DNA of 64,000 nucleotides from Pseudomonas hygromyciniae (GTDB taxonomy: Bacteria > Pseudomonadota > Gammaproteobacteria > Pseudomonadales > Pseudomonadaceae). Each line of letters opens with the position of its first letter. Position 1 is the stretch's first letter. The position numbers and the translations under genes are program-made. Below the pieces are notes generated by a model. It searched no databases and had not been told where the DNA came from. It worked only from the letters and a program-made list of their open reading frames with translations. The stretch is from assembly GCF_016925675.1 (NCBI RefSeq), contig NZ_CP070506.1:4400501-4464500 (forward strand). The letters run 5' to 3'. Below are positions 1 through 9,092 of the stretch, one piece after another.

Positions 1-317
1 TCACGCACCGAGTCGGATACTTCGAGAAGGATGTCGCCATCGCGATCAGCCTTGACCAACTGCCAGAGCGTCAGACGATCGTCCAACGGCAGGGCTTCAA
101 GGATGTAGGCAACGTCGGCAGAGTGCAGGTCATCGAGCTTGCGCTGCAATTCGACGAGATTCTGCCGGTGGACCAGGTTCTCGACCCGGTCTTGATGAGG
201 GCCTTCCTGGCGGTGGGTCAGATCTTCGACCACACGCTGGCGATGGAGCAGCTCGACGACTTGCGCCAGGCGGTCCTGCAGGCTTTCTTGTGTTTTCTTT
301 ACTTCTACTTCGGTCAT
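1..317 (-). CDS. mgtE: Magnesium transporter MgtE, N-terminal part (cut by window edge)
   Basis: The first 105 residues of an MgtE-type Mg2+ channel are visible; the rest lies beyond the window start. The protein begins MTEVEVKKTQESLQDRLAQ and contains the MgtE_N helical-repeat signature DVAYILEALPLDDRLTLWQL near residues 69-88. In the family this cytosolic domain, followed by CBS domains, senses Mg2+ and gates five membrane helices; those parts are not visible here. The start is the ATG at 317. The gene follows the tRNA-Arg pair on the same strand, separated by a hairpin with A/T flanks, so it probably has its own promoter between 318 and 660, where I recognise no defined site. Confidence 0.88.
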   Translation of the reverse strand, partial: MTEVEVKKTQESLQDRLAQVVELLHRQRVVEDLTHRQEGPHQDRVENLVHRQNLVELQRKLDDLHSADVAYILEALPLDDRLTLWQLVKADRDGDILLEVSDSVR

Positions 318-663
318 AGGCGAACTCCACTCCCAGCAGCGGGGCACGCCGGAAGGATCAATCAGTCAATTCATGATTGGTAAAACGGGGTACTGAGCAA
401 CTACTGGGTAAGTCCATGGAGGTATTCCACAAGCCCCGGCGGGGCTAACGGGCGCAATGATACACGCTGCGCGCGCTTTAAACGTTAAAAAACCGGAAAG
501 AACAAGCGCTTGCGCCATAAAGCTGAGTATTGGCCGCACGTATGAAACTGCGACGACCTCGACAGAAAAGAAAACACATGGGCAACAGAAAAACGTGCCC
601 AGCCGAGATAAGCCCTACAAAAAACACTCGACCGGCAGCAGAAAAATAAAACCCCCAGACGGC

Positions 664-690
664 AAAAAGCCCGCACTAGGCGGGCTTTTT
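664..690. terminator. Bidirectional Rho-independent terminator after the tRNA-Arg genes
   Basis: The arms AAAAAGCCCGC and GCGGGCTTTTT flank an ACTAG loop. The run of T on both strands makes this a terminator in either direction. It most likely ends the leftward tRNA-Arg transcript before mgtE. The stretch 318-663 holds no other recognisable feature. Confidence 0.8.
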
Positions 691-697
691 GTTTGTA

Positions 698-774
698 TGG
701 TGCACTCGACAGGATTCGAACCTGTGACCGCTCGGTTCGTAGCCGAGTACTCTATCCAGCTGAGCTACGAGTGC
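698..774 (-). tRNA. tRNA-Arg(ACG), copy 1
   Basis: A 77-nt cloverleaf including the encoded CCA. The acceptor stem is GCACTCG/CGAGTGC with discriminator A, and the T arm contains GGTTCGAATCC. The anticodon stem CTCGG/CCGAG holds the loop CTACGAA, giving anticodon ACG. A34 would be deaminated to inosine to read CGU/CGC/CGA. It is identical over its whole length to the copy at 847-923. Confidence 0.97.
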
Positions 775-846
775 AGATTGTGGTTTTATACCAGATCACA
801 ACTGGTTGGAGCCAAGTCACCTGCATTACTGCAACTGACTCTTAAA

Positions 847-923
847 TGGTGCACTCGACAGGATTCGAACCTGTGACCGCTCGGTTCGTAGCCGAGTACT
901 CTATCCAGCTGAGCTACGAGTGC
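847..923 (-). tRNA. tRNA-Arg(ACG), copy 2
   Basis: Identical to the tRNA-Arg at 698-774, with the same acceptor stem, ACG anticodon and encoded CCA. It lies 72 bp upstream on the same strand. The two copies and tRNA-Ser are probably cotranscribed from a promoter on the rsmA side. Confidence 0.97.
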
Positions 924-1031
924 ATTTGTTGCCGCGCATTATAGGCCGTTCAATCTCTATGTAAAGCTATTTTTTCGTTTAATTTCAACAACTTAGCGAA
1001 AAAACCAGATTGCAACGTACTAAGCAAATAA

Positions 1032-1122
1032 TGGCGGAGAACGGGGGATTCGAACCCCCGACACCCTTTTGAGGTGTACTCCCTTAGCAGGGGAGCGCCT
1101 TCGGCCACTCGGCCAGCTCTCC
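1032..1122 (-). tRNA. tRNA-Ser(GCT)
   Basis: A 91-nt class II tRNA with a long variable arm and encoded CCA. The acceptor stem is GGAGAGC paired with GTTCTCC (one G-T pair). The anticodon stem CTCCC/GGGAG encloses CTGCTAA, giving anticodon GCT, which reads AGU/AGC. It lies just downstream of rsmA, an arrangement usual in Pseudomonas. Confidence 0.97.
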
Positions 1123-1184
1123 GCAACACGGGGCGTATATTAACCAGCTTCATCCCCGTTTGCAAACATAAAAAACGATAAAAA

Positions 1185-1373
1185 TTAATGGCTTGGTTCG
1201 TCGTCCTTCTCTTTCTTGATCCGCAGGTAGATTTCCTCACGGTGGACGGCCACCTCTTTGGGGGCATTGACCCCAATCCGCACTTGATTGCCTTTGACGC
1301 CAAGCACGGTCACGGTGATTTCTCCATCACCAATAATCAGGCTTTCTGCGCATCGACGAGTCAGAATCAGCAT
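1185..1373 (-). CDS. csrA: Carbon storage regulator CsrA/RsmA
   Basis: A 62-residue post-transcriptional regulator that binds GGA motifs in mRNA leaders and is titrated by RsmX/Y/Z small RNAs in the Gac/Rsm cascade. The whole family fold is present: MLILTRR first strand, the [20 protein letters not shown] core and the HREEIY strand. The conserved RNA-binding Leu4 is present; the RNA-binding Arg of the family is Arg45 here because of one inserted residue near position 17. The ATG at 1373 is chosen over an in-frame codon 18 nt upstream because GAGGAGAAAGGT sits directly before it and the product matches RsmA length. It lies downstream of lysC and upstream of tRNA-Ser. Confidence 0.97.
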   Translation of the reverse strand: MLILTRRCAESLIIGDGEITVTVLGVKGNQVRIGVNAPKEVAVHREEIYLRIKKEKDDEPSH

Positions 1374-1511
1374 ACCTTTCTCCTCACGCATTTCATTTCG
1401 GGAACAACAGTCTGCAAAAAAAGCCTTGGCCCCATAACCCAGCGGCTATGACCCAACGTGCCTAAGTATTGTCGAGCACGGGCAAAAGAACAGGCCTGCA
1501 CCCTCACCCGA

Positions 1512-1543
1512 CAAAAAAGAAAGGCGCGGATCAACCGCGCCTT
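1512..1543 (-). terminator. Terminator downstream of lysC
   Basis: Read on the minus strand, AAGGCGCGG-TTGAT-CCGCGCCTT is followed by TCTTTTTTG. It lies 13-44 nt after the lysC stop codon and separates lysC from rsmA, which then needs its own promoter in 1374-1511. Confidence 0.8.
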
Positions 1544-1555
1544 CCTGGCAACGCG

Positions 1556-2797
1556 TTACTCGCCCTGTCGAGCCGGCGCATCCAGTTCAAAAGCTGTGTG
1601 CAATGCACGCACAGCCAGCTCCAGGTACTTCTCTTCAATCACCACCGACACCTTGATCTCCGAGGTGGAGATCATCTGGATATTGATGGTTTCCTTGGCC
1701 AGGGACTCGAACATGCGGCTGGCAACACCCGCATGGGAGCGCATGCCCACACCCACGATCGACACCTTGGCGATCTTGGTGTCACCCACCACTTCACGGG
1801 CACCGATCTCCTTGGCAGTGTTCTGCAGGATACGTTCGGCCGCGTCGTACTCGTTGCGGTGCACGGTGAAGGTGAAGTCGGTGGTGTTATCGTGCGCAAC
1901 GTTCTGCACGATCATGTCGACTTCAATATTCGCGCCGCTGATCGGCCCGAGAATCTTGAACGCCACGCCCGGGGTGTCTGGCACGCCACGGATGGTCAGC
2001 TTGGCTTCATCGCGATTAAAGGCGATGCCGGAAATGATCGGCTGTTCCATGGATTCCTCTTCATCAATAGTAATGAGGGTGCCCGGCCCCTCTTTAAAGC
2101 TGTGCAATACGCGCAGCGGTACGTTGTACTTGCCGGCGAACTCCACCGCACGGATCTGCAGGACCTTGGAACCGAGGCTGGCCATTTCCAGCATCTCTTC
2201 GAAGGTGATCTTGTCCAGGCGCTGGGCCACGGACACCACGCGCGGATCGGTGGTGTAGACGCCATCCACATCGGTGTAGATCTGGCATTCGTCAGCTTTC
2301 AAGGCTGCCGCCAGCGCCACACCAGTGGTGTCAGAGCCACCACGGCCCAAGGTCGTTATATTGCCGTGCTCGTCAACGCCCTGGAAACCGGCGACAACCA
2401 CTACGCGACCGGCCTTCAGGTCACCACGAATCTTCTGGTCGTCGATCTGCAGGATGCGCGCCTTGGTATGCGCGCTGTCTGTCAGGATCCGTACCTGGGT
2501 GCCAGTGTAGGACACCGCCGGAACCCCACGCCTGTTCAGCGCCATGGCCAACAGGGCAATGGTCACCTGCTCGCCCGTTGACACGATCACATCCAGCTCA
2601 CGCGCCAGCGGAGCCTGATCACCACTGATTTGCTTGGCCAGGTCGATCAGGCGATTGGTCTCGCCGCTCATGGCCGACAGCACCACAACCAGGTCGTCGC
2701 CGGCATCGCGGAATTTCTTAACCTTGTCGGCGACCTGCTCGATTCTTTCGACAGAGCCGACCGAGGTACCTCCAAATTTCTGTACGATCAAAGCCAT
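1556..2797 (-). CDS. lysC: Aspartate kinase
   Basis: A 413-residue aspartokinase that phosphorylates L-aspartate with ATP, the first step to lysine, threonine, methionine and diaminopimelate. The N-terminal kinase domain opens MALIVQKFGGTSVGS, the family's KFGGTSVG signature. Nucleotide-binding motifs follow (GGSDTTGVALAAAL near residues 153-166). Two C-terminal ACT domains, from about residue 265, contain VPDTPGVAFKI and VGVGMRSHAGVASRMF; in the family they bind feedback inhibitors. The ATG at 2797 begins exactly at the conserved N terminus. The gene sits between alaS and rsmA on the same strand, with a hairpin before it and a terminator after it, as in other pseudomonads. Confidence 0.97.
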   Translation of the reverse strand: MALIVQKFGGTSVGSVERIEQVADKVKKFRDAGDDLVVVLSAMSGETNRLIDLAKQISGDQAPLARELDVIVSTGEQVTIALLAMALNRRGVPAVSYTGTQVRILTDSAHTKARILQIDDQKIRGDLKAGRVVVVAGFQGVDEHGNITTLGRGGSDTTGVALAAALKADECQIYTDVDGVYTTDPRVVSVAQRLDKITFEEMLEMASLGSKVLQIRAVEFAGKYNVPLRVLHSFKEGPGTLITIDEEESMEQPIISGIAFNRDEAKLTIRGVPDTPGVAFKILGPISGANIEVDMIVQNVAHDNTTDFTFTVHRNEYDAAERILQNTAKEIGAREVVGDTKIAKVSIVGVGMRSHAGVASRMFESLAKETINIQMISTSEIKVSVVIEEKYLELAVRALHTAFELDAPARQGE

Positions 2798-2859
2798 TTC
2801 TAAGCCGCCTCAGCCCGTAAAGGAGCGCCCAATAAACAAATCTTCCAGTACCTAGGCAA

Positions 2860-2880
2860 GCCCATGACTAGATCATGGGC
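2860..2880 (-). terminator. Hairpin between alaS and lysC
   Basis: Perfect 8-bp stem GCCCATGA/TCATGGGC with a 5-nt loop, 15 nt after the alaS stop. No U tract follows, so it may be a weak terminator or an RNA-stabilising stem and not a full terminator. Confidence 0.5.
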
Positions 2881-2894
2881 CCGCCGACAGCGCC

Positions 2895-5513
2895 TTAAAT
2901 ACCGGCCTCGACAAATGGCACGGTCAGGGCCAGGGCCGCGTCCAGGGCTCCAGCGTCTACACCACCGCCTTGCGCCATGTCCGGACGACCGCCGCCCTTA
3001 CCGCCCACTGCCGCAGCAGCTTGCTTCATCAAATCACCGGCCTTGAGTTGGCCAGTCAGGTCCTTGGTTACACCGGCAACCAGTACGACCTTTTCCTCAT
3101 GGACACTGCCGAGCAGGATCACTGCGCGGCCGAGCTTGTTCTTCAACTGATCGACCAAGGCCAACAGCGCCTTGCCGTCCTGACCGTCCAGGCGTGCGGC
3201 CAAAACCTTCACGCCCTTGATGTCCAGCGCCGAGGCCGACAAGTCGTCGCCCGCCGCGCTGGCCGCCTTGGCTTGCAACTGCTCCAGCTGTTTCTCCAGC
3301 AGGCGGTTGCGCTCCAGTACGGCAGAGAGCTTGTCGATCAGATTGTCACGGCTGCCCTTGACCAGGGTCGCCGCTTCCTTGAGTTGCTCTTCGGCCCCAT
3401 TGAGATAGGCCAGGGCCGCAGCACCGGTCACTGCCTCGATACGCCGTACACCGGAAGCCACACCGCCTTCGCTGATGATCTTCAGCAGGCCGATGTCGCC
3501 GGTGCGCTTGGCATGAATACCACCGCACAGCTCCACGGAGAAGCTGCCACCCATGCTCAGTACGCGTACGTTGTCGCCGTATTTCTCGCCGAACAGCGCC
3601 ATGGCGCCTTTGGCCTTGGCGGTCTCGATGTCGGTTTCTTCGGTTTCCACCGGGGTGTTCTTGCGCACTTCGGCGTTGACGATATCTTCCAGGGCCTTGA
3701 TCTGCTCAGGCTTGATCGCTTCGAAGTGGCTGAAGTCGAAACGCAGGCGCTGGCTATCGACCAACGAACCCTTCTGCTGAACGTGCTCGCCCAATACCTG
3801 GCGCAGTGCGGCGTGCAGCAAGTGGGTCGCCGAGTGGTTCAGCGCAGTGGCGTGGCGCACGTCGGCGTCCACCTGGGTTTCCACCGGCGCGCCCACCACC
3901 AGGCTGCCCGACGCCAGCACACCGTGGTGCAGGAACGCGCCGCCGGTCTTGGTGGTGTCACGCACATCAAAACGGCCGGAGGCTGCCTTGAGCACACCAC
4001 AGTCGCCAATCTGGCCACCGGATTCGGCGTAGAACGGCGTCTGATCGAGGATCACCACGCCTTCATCGCCTTCATTCAAGACGTCAACCGATTGGCCATC
4101 TTTATAGAGGGCAATCACCTTGGCCGAGCCGTTGGTGGCGGTGTAACCGGTAAATTCGGTGGCCACGTCAACCTTGACCAGGCTGTTGTAGTCCATGCCG
4201 AAGGAACTGGCCGAACGTGCACGCACGCGCTGGGCTTCCATCTCGCGCTCGAAACCGGCCTCGTCGAGGGTCAGGTTGCGCTCGCGGGCGATATCGCCGG
4301 TCAGGTCCATCGGGAAGCCGTAGGTGTCGTAGAGCTTGAACACCACATCACCCGGCACCACGTCGCCTTTCAACTCGGCGAGGTCTTGCTCGAGGATTTT
4401 CAGGCCCTGCTCCAGGGTCTTGGCGAACTGCTCTTCTTCAGCCTTGAGCACACGTTCAATGTGCGCCTGGTTCTGCGCAAGCTCGGGGAACGCCTGGCCC
4501 ATCTCGGCCACCAGGGCCGCGACGATCTGGTAGAAGAAGCTGCCACTGGCGCCCAGCTTGTTGCCGTGACGGCAGGCGCGACGAATGATGCGACGCAGCA
4601 CGTAGCCACGGCCTTCGTTGGACGGCAGCACGCCATCGGCAATCAGGAAGCCGCAGGAACGGATGTGGTCAGCCACCACTTTGAGCGATGCCTGGTCGTC
4701 GTTGGCGCAGCCGATGGCCTTGGCCGCCGCCGCCAGCAGGCTTTGGAACAGGTCGATTTCGTAGTTGGAGTGCACGTGCTGCATCACCGCACTGATCCGC
4801 TCCAGGCCCATGCCGGTATCCACCGACGGCGCTGGCAACGGATGCAACACGCCATCGGCGGTGCGGTTGAACTGCATGAACACGTTGTTCCAGATCTCGA
4901 TGTAGCGGTCGCCGTCTTCTTCTGGCGAGCCCGGCGGGCCACCCCAGATATCGGCGCCGTGGTCGTAGAAGATCTCGGTGCACGGGCCACACGGGCCGGT
5001 ATCGCCCATGGTCCAGAAATTGTCGGAGGCGTACGGGGCGCCTTTGTTGTCGCCGATACGCACCATGCGCTCGGCCGGCACGCCGACTTCCTTGGTCCAG
5101 ATGTCGTAGGCCTCGTCATCGCTGGCGTAGACCGTGACCCAGAGTTTTTCCTTCGGCAGTTTCAGCACGCCAGTGAGGAAGGTCCAGGCGAAGTTGATCG
5201 CGTCTTGCTTGAAATAATCGCCAAAGCTGAAGTTGCCGAGCATTTCGAAAAAGGTGTGGTGACGGGCGGTGTAGCCGACGTTTTCCAGGTCGTTGTGCTT
5301 ACCACCGGCGCGCACGCACTTCTGGCTGCTGACAGCACGGGTGTAGGCGCGTTTTTCCTGGCCCAGAAAGCAGTCCTTGAACTGGTTCATCCCCGCGTTG
5401 GTGAACAGCAGGGTTGGGTCATTGCCTGGGATCAAAGAGCTGGAGGAGACACGGGTGTGACCTTGCTCTTCGAAGAAGCGAAGGAAGGCTTCACGGATTT
5501 CTGCGCTTTTCAT
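2895..5513 (-). CDS. alaS: Alanyl-tRNA synthetase
   Basis: An 872-residue class II synthetase that charges tRNA-Ala. The catalytic domain covers roughly residues 1-240 ([35 protein letters not shown]). The editing domain has the zinc motif [11 protein letters not shown] near 560 and [13 protein letters not shown] near 660, which deacylates Ser/Gly-tRNA-Ala. The C-Ala domain ends with the glycine-rich [15 protein letters not shown]. The start is the ATG at 5513 ([11 protein letters not shown]), matching the family N terminus; a longer in-frame start 66 nt upstream adds an unrelated leader. Length is close to the E. coli enzyme. It lies just upstream of lysC. Confidence 0.97.
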   Translation of the reverse strand: MKSAEIREAFLRFFEEQGHTRVSSSSLIPGNDPTLLFTNAGMNQFKDCFLGQEKRAYTRAVSSQKCVRAGGKHNDLENVGYTARHHTFFEMLGNFSFGDYFKQDAINFAWTFLTGVLKLPKEKLWVTVYASDDEAYDIWTKEVGVPAERMVRIGDNKGAPYASDNFWTMGDTGPCGPCTEIFYDHGADIWGGPPGSPEEDGDRYIEIWNNVFMQFNRTADGVLHPLPAPSVDTGMGLERISAVMQHVHSNYEIDLFQSLLAAAAKAIGCANDDQASLKVVADHIRSCGFLIADGVLPSNEGRGYVLRRIIRRACRHGNKLGASGSFFYQIVAALVAEMGQAFPELAQNQAHIERVLKAEEEQFAKTLEQGLKILEQDLAELKGDVVPGDVVFKLYDTYGFPMDLTGDIARERNLTLDEAGFEREMEAQRVRARSASSFGMDYNSLVKVDVATEFTGYTATNGSAKVIALYKDGQSVDVLNEGDEGVVILDQTPFYAESGGQIGDCGVLKAASGRFDVRDTTKTGGAFLHHGVLASGSLVVGAPVETQVDADVRHATALNHSATHLLHAALRQVLGEHVQQKGSLVDSQRLRFDFSHFEAIKPEQIKALEDIVNAEVRKNTPVETEETDIETAKAKGAMALFGEKYGDNVRVLSMGGSFSVELCGGIHAKRTGDIGLLKIISEGGVASGVRRIEAVTGAAALAYLNGAEEQLKEAATLVKGSRDNLIDKLSAVLERNRLLEKQLEQLQAKAASAAGDDLSASALDIKGVKVLAARLDGQDGKALLALVDQLKNKLGRAVILLGSVHEEKVVLVAGVTKDLTGQLKAGDLMKQAAAAVGGKGGGRPDMAQGGGVDAGALDAALALTVPFVEAGI

Positions 5514-5659
5514 TAGGTTCTTCCACGGAGGCTGCGGCCAAAGGCCAGTGCGCAACATCATCAGACGGAGCGACGGCAAAGGGCCGCATTATATCGGCCC
5601 TTTGCCCGTGGTACAGCGTGTTTATACGATAGAAACAGTCAATTAGACGGTCTGCACTG

Positions 5660-6664
5660 TCATTTCCGGGAAAACTCGACAAATGTTGCCAACACTTGTT
5701 CGATCTGTGCCCGACTGACGTCCAGGTGCGCGACCATGCGCAAGCGCGCAGCGGCGCTCAACTTGATCCCGCGTGCCTCGGCAAAGGCCTTCAGGGCCTG
5801 GGCCTGCTCGCCGATCTGCACGTAGACCATGTTGGTCTGTACCGGCTCCACGCTGTAGCCGGCCTTGCGCAGTTCGTCGCCCAGCCACTGGGCATTGGCG
5901 TGGTCTTCAGCCAGGCGCGCTACCTGATGGTCCAGGGCGTACAGCCCCGCCGCAGCAAGTGAACCGGCCTGGCGCATGCCACCACCGACCATCTTGCGCA
6001 AACGACGGGCCTTGGCGATCAACGCACTGGAGCCGCAAAGTACAGAGCCCACAGGTGCGCCAAGGCCTTTGGACAGGCATACCGAGACCGAGTCGAAATG
6101 CTGGGCAATCTCCCGCGCATCCACACCCAGCTTGACCGCTGCGTTGTACAGCCGCGCGCCGTCCAGGTGCAGGGCCAGGCCATGCTCACGGGTAAATACG
6201 CGTGCGGCAGCCAGGTAGCTCATGGGCAGCACCTTGCCCTGCATGGTGTTTTCCAGGGTCAGCAGCCGGGTACGGGCGAAGTGGAAGTCGTCCGGTTTGA
6301 TCGCTTCTGCGACCTGAGCCAGGTCCAATGAGCCATCCGCCTGGACTTCCAGGGGCTGCGGCTGGATCGAACCCAGCACCGCCGCGCCGCCGCCTTCGTA
6401 TTTGTAGGTGTGGGCCTGCTGGCCGACGATGTATTCCTCGCCCCGCTCACAGTGAGCCATCAGCGCCAGCAGGTTGCTCATGGTCCCGGTGGGCACGAAC
6501 AGCGCGGCGGCAAAGCCCAGGCGCTTGGCCAGTTCGGCCTCCAGGTGGTTGACGCTGGGGTCTTCACCGTAGACATCATCGCCACTCGGCGCGCTGGCCA
6601 TGGCATCACGCATGCCTGCAGTGGGTTGGGTCACGGTGTCACTACGAAGATCAATAACAGACAT
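5660..6664 (-). CDS. ltaE: Low-specificity L-threonine aldolase
   Basis: A 334-residue PLP enzyme of fold type I that cleaves L-threonine or L-allo-threonine to glycine and acetaldehyde. It opens [15 protein letters not shown], the family's RSDTVT signature. [12 protein letters not shown] near residue 30, the PLP-ring contact [11 protein letters not shown] near 165, and the Schiff-base lysine in [14 protein letters not shown] near 200 are all present. The ATG at 6664 is preferred to the TTG one codon upstream. It is divergent from the riboswitch-controlled ribH gene and appears monocistronic. Confidence 0.92.
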   Translation of the reverse strand: MSVIDLRSDTVTQPTAGMRDAMASAPSGDDVYGEDPSVNHLEAELAKRLGFAAALFVPTGTMSNLLALMAHCERGEEYIVGQQAHTYKYEGGGAAVLGSIQPQPLEVQADGSLDLAQVAEAIKPDDFHFARTRLLTLENTMQGKVLPMSYLAAARVFTREHGLALHLDGARLYNAAVKLGVDAREIAQHFDSVSVCLSKGLGAPVGSVLCGSSALIAKARRLRKMVGGGMRQAGSLAAAGLYALDHQVARLAEDHANAQWLGDELRKAGYSVEPVQTNMVYVQIGEQAQALKAFAEARGIKLSAAARLRMVAHLDVSRAQIEQVLATFVEFSRK

Positions 6665-6850
6665 CAAGCTGGCCTCTGCGTATGGGGAGTTCCCTGTTGT
6701 AACCGATTACTGCGGGTATCACCGGCAAATATCAACCCCTACCCTTGTAGGAGACGGCCTGAAAAACTATCGATAGTCGATATTAACAAGCACCCTATGC
6801 AGTTTTTCGAAATGTATGGTAAAAACTCTCCGCTGCCAGGGTTCTGGCGG

Positions 6851-7016
6851 CAACGTTCTCAGGGCGGGGTGTAATTCCCCACCGGCGGTAATTGCGCGCA
6901 ATGCGCATAGCCCGCGAGCGCTTGGCGCCTCGAACTGCTCACGCAGGACGGCGGCAAGGTCAGCAGACCCGGTGTGATCCCGGGGCCGACGGTCATAGTC
7001 CGGATGAAGAGAGAAC
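6851..7016 (+). promoter_or_regulatory. FMN riboswitch (RFN element) upstream of ribH
   Basis: The conserved FMN aptamer is readable. The P1 strand GTTCTC (6855-6860) pairs with GAGAAC (7011-7016). AGGGCGGGGTGTAATTCCCC, ACCGGCGGTAA, GTCAGCAGACCCGGTGTGAT and GGTCATAGTCCGGATGAAGA follow in family order. FMN binding represses the downstream gene, here a lumazine synthase. The aptamer ends about 120 nt before the start codon. Confidence 0.95.
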
Positions 7017-7126
7017 GGGATTGGCGCCTAAGGGCCGTGTGCGAGAAGTCATGCCTGGCATGATCGATTCGGCCGTACCCTTAAATCCCATTCGATTCAT
7101 AACGCCCTGTTTTTTTCATAAACAGG
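7017..7126 (+). promoter_or_regulatory. Riboswitch expression platform with an RBS-sequestering hairpin
   Basis: A long extended hairpin runs from 7017 to 7089: GGGATT pairs with AATCCC, TAAGGG with CCCTTA and GGCCG with CGGCC, with an inner TCATGC-CTG-GCATGA stem. It is followed by CCTGTTT (7106-7112) paired with AAACAGG (7120-7126). The second hairpin includes part of the AGGAG ribosome binding site at 7124-7128, so control is probably at translation initiation. The competition with the aptamer P1 stem is inferred. Confidence 0.65.
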
Positions 7127-7135
7127 AGTCAGAAC

Positions 7136-7645
7136 ATGCAACCCACCGCAATCGACAGCAAGAGCAAAAACCATCACGGTGAGCGCGTCGCGTTTATCCA
7201 GGCTTGCTGGCACAAAGATATTGTTGATCAAAGCCGAAAAGGCTTCCTCGCCGAAATGATCGCCCAGGGCTATCAGGAGTCGGATATCGATTTCTTTGAA
7301 GTCGGCGGCGCCTTTGAAATGCCCCTGCACGCCAAGCTGCTGGCCAAGTCCGGCCGCTACGCCGGCATCGTCGCCGCGGCCCTGGTGGTGGACGGCGGGA
7401 TCTACCGCCACGAGTTCGTCGCGCAATCGGTGGTCAGCGGCCTGATGCAGGTGCAGCTGGAAACTGAAGTGCCGGTGTTCTCGGTGTCCCTGACGCCGCA
7501 CCACTTCCATGCTGGCCAGGAACATCACACCTTCTTCTTTGAGCACTTTGTGCATAAGGGCAAGGAAGCCGCGCAGACTTGTGCCGATACCCTGCACAAG
7601 ATTCGCGCCATCCGCCGCAATGAGCCACGCGCCTTAGCAGTCTAA
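7136..7645 (+). CDS. ribH: 6,7-dimethyl-8-ribityllumazine synthase, type II (RibH2-like)
   Basis: A 169-residue lumazine synthase that condenses 5-amino-6-ribitylaminouracil with 3,4-dihydroxy-2-butanone-4-phosphate, the penultimate riboflavin step. RVAFIQACWHKDIVDQ, VGGAFEMPLHAKLLA and VVDGGIYRHEFVAQSV match the decameric type II enzymes known from Brucella and Mesorhizobium (RibH2) better than the icosahedral main-pathway RibH. LTPHHFHAGQEHH carries the catalytic His region. AGGAG at 7124-7128 sets the ATG at 7136. It is alone behind an FMN riboswitch, with no other rib gene in the window. It probably supplements riboflavin synthesis when FMN is low. Confidence 0.88.
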   Translation: MQPTAIDSKSKNHHGERVAFIQACWHKDIVDQSRKGFLAEMIAQGYQESDIDFFEVGGAFEMPLHAKLLAKSGRYAGIVAAALVVDGGIYRHEFVAQSVVSGLMQVQLETEVPVFSVSLTPHHFHAGQEHHTFFFEHFVHKGKEAAQTCADTLHKIRAIRRNEPRALAV

Positions 7646-7664
7646 GCCGTACCGCAAAACCAAT

Positions 7665-7754
7665 TGTGGGAGCGGGCTTGCTCGCGAATGCGGTGGATCA
7701 GTCAATACATTGGGTGACTGATCCACCGCATTCGCGAGCAAGCCCGCTCCCACA
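7665..7754. repeat. REPIN: perfect 40-bp inverted repeat
   Basis: Two perfectly complementary 40-nt arms beginning TGTGGGAGCGGGCTTGCTCG enclose a 10-nt spacer. It lies between convergent ribH and astE and could act as their shared terminator. It belongs to the same family as the elements at 10499, 14230 and 62916. Confidence 0.95.
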
Positions 7755-7761
7755 TTTGGGT

Positions 7762-8766
7762 TCAGGCCAGGCTGGCGTCTGTGGTCGGCACAATCAGGAT
7801 GCCCGCCCGCAAGCCATTCTTGACCTTCGGATTAGGGAAGATGATGCGCGCGCCCTCCTCCTCGATCACCCAGCGGGTCTTGGCAATGTCCTCGGCCAGC
7901 AGATAGCCCTTCTCCAACTCCGAAAAATTCTCCACGTCCGCCGGCAAATGCAGGGTGAAGGCATCGCTGTGCTTGATGACTTCACGGGCCACGCTGAACA
8001 ACTTCAGGCCGTCCAGGCTCTCGGTGGCCGGCTCGTTGCCTTCGATGATCTGCTTGAGACGGGTTTCCAGGCGCGATACATCCACCCCCTGGTTCTGTCC
8101 GAATGGGCGGGCCTTGCCCAGTTCTAGGGTGAACGACTCAGCGCCCAGTTGCTCGTAGGTAAACGCGGTGAAGGTGATGGAGGTCTTGTTCTGCAACAGC
8201 ACCGCTTCCATCCCGGCCGCGCGCAGGCGGGCCAGTTCGGCGCGGGAGTGCTGGCGCCCTTCTTTGAAAGGATAAAGCGCAAACTGCTCGATCTTCGAGC
8301 CGCGAATCGCGGTGTGCAGGTCGTAATGCAGGCGCGAACGGCCAGGCACGCTGAAGAAGGTGCGTGCCAATTGCTCAAGCTCGGCGGCGCGCATGGCTTC
8401 AGGGCCGATGTTTTGTTCGTGGCGGCCGTTGAACAGCCGGTTGATGTCATGCTCCAGATAACGCTCGCCGCGACGCATGGCCTCGGGATTACCGAACAGG
8501 AACAGAATACGGGTGCGGGGCTTGATCTCCCCACGGGCGATGCCATGCAACAAGCGGTCGGCTAATTCGATCGGCGCGGTTTCGTTGCCATGGATGCCGG
8601 ACGACAGCAGCACATCCGCGCCATTGTCCCGTGCCTCAGGAGGCCGCACCTCAAGCGCGCCCTCACTGAGCCAACGCATTTGCACGCCGTCGACAGTCAG
8701 TTGAATTTTTTGCGCCGGTTCACGACCGGCGAGGGTCAGTTCAAGCAGTTTGCCGAGGGCGAGCAT
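7762..8766 (-). CDS. astE: Succinylglutamate desuccinylase
   Basis: A 334-residue zinc hydrolase, the last enzyme of arginine succinyltransferase catabolism, which splits N-succinylglutamate into succinate and glutamate. The zinc motif HGNE in [14 protein letters not shown] (near residues 58-61) and the partner His in [13 protein letters not shown] (near 146-152) are both visible. The catalytic Glu region [14 protein letters not shown] follows near 210. It is the last gene of the aruC-F-G-D-B-orf-E operon, 12 bp after the preceding small gene. A REPIN lies just beyond its stop. In Pseudomonas naming this is aruE. Confidence 0.94.
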   Translation of the reverse strand: MLALGKLLELTLAGREPAQKIQLTVDGVQMRWLSEGALEVRPPEARDNGADVLLSSGIHGNETAPIELADRLLHGIARGEIKPRTRILFLFGNPEAMRRGERYLEHDINRLFNGRHEQNIGPEAMRAAELEQLARTFFSVPGRSRLHYDLHTAIRGSKIEQFALYPFKEGRQHSRAELARLRAAGMEAVLLQNKTSITFTAFTYEQLGAESFTLELGKARPFGQNQGVDVSRLETRLKQIIEGNEPATESLDGLKLFSVAREVIKHSDAFTLHLPADVENFSELEKGYLLAEDIAKTRWVIEEEGARIIFPNPKVKNGLRAGILIVPTTDASLA

Positions 8767-8778
8767 AGAGCAGCTTCC

Positions 8779-9069
8779 TTAGTGGTTGCAGCCTGGGCCG
8801 TGGACGTGATCGTCATCATCACCTTCAACGTCGGCCGGTTCCATTTCCAGCTGCAGGCTCATCAGGTTGGTAGCCAGGGGACGCATCAGCAGGTTGGCGT
8901 ATTCGGCATCACCTTCTTCCACATCCACGCCGATCAGCAGTTGGCCACGGCCGTCGTGCTGGATCCAGATTTCCTTGCCCTGCCATACCACGGCCAGGCG
9001 AGTGCAGGAGGTTTCCAGCTGGGTGCCGTCGGTGTCTTCAAGGATCAGCTTCAGGGTATCGGTGGTCAT
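8779..9069 (-). CDS. Conserved small acidic protein of the aru operon
   Basis: A 96-residue protein with no motif I can assign, placed between aruB and aruE as in P. aeruginosa. It looks like a compact beta-rich domain (LKLILEDTDGTQLETSCTRL, KEIWIQHDGRGQLLIGVDV) followed by an acidic segment and a His/Cys tail, DDDDHVHGPGCNH. That tail could bind a metal ion, perhaps the zinc needed by AstE; this is only an inference from its composition and position. Spacing of 12 bp to astE and 23 bp to astB indicates cotranscription. No function is assigned. Confidence 0.8.
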   Translation of the reverse strand: MTTDTLKLILEDTDGTQLETSCTRLAVVWQGKEIWIQHDGRGQLLIGVDVEEGDAEYANLLMRPLATNLMSLQLEMEPADVEGDDDDHVHGPGCNH

Positions 9070-9092
9070 AAATAGGTCTCAGCCGTGGGGTA

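Noticed and set aside
2970..5516. Long open frame of 848 codons on the strand opposite alaS
   Set aside because: It mirrors alaS codons in a high-GC genome, has no family motifs and no ribosome binding site. alaS explains the region fully.
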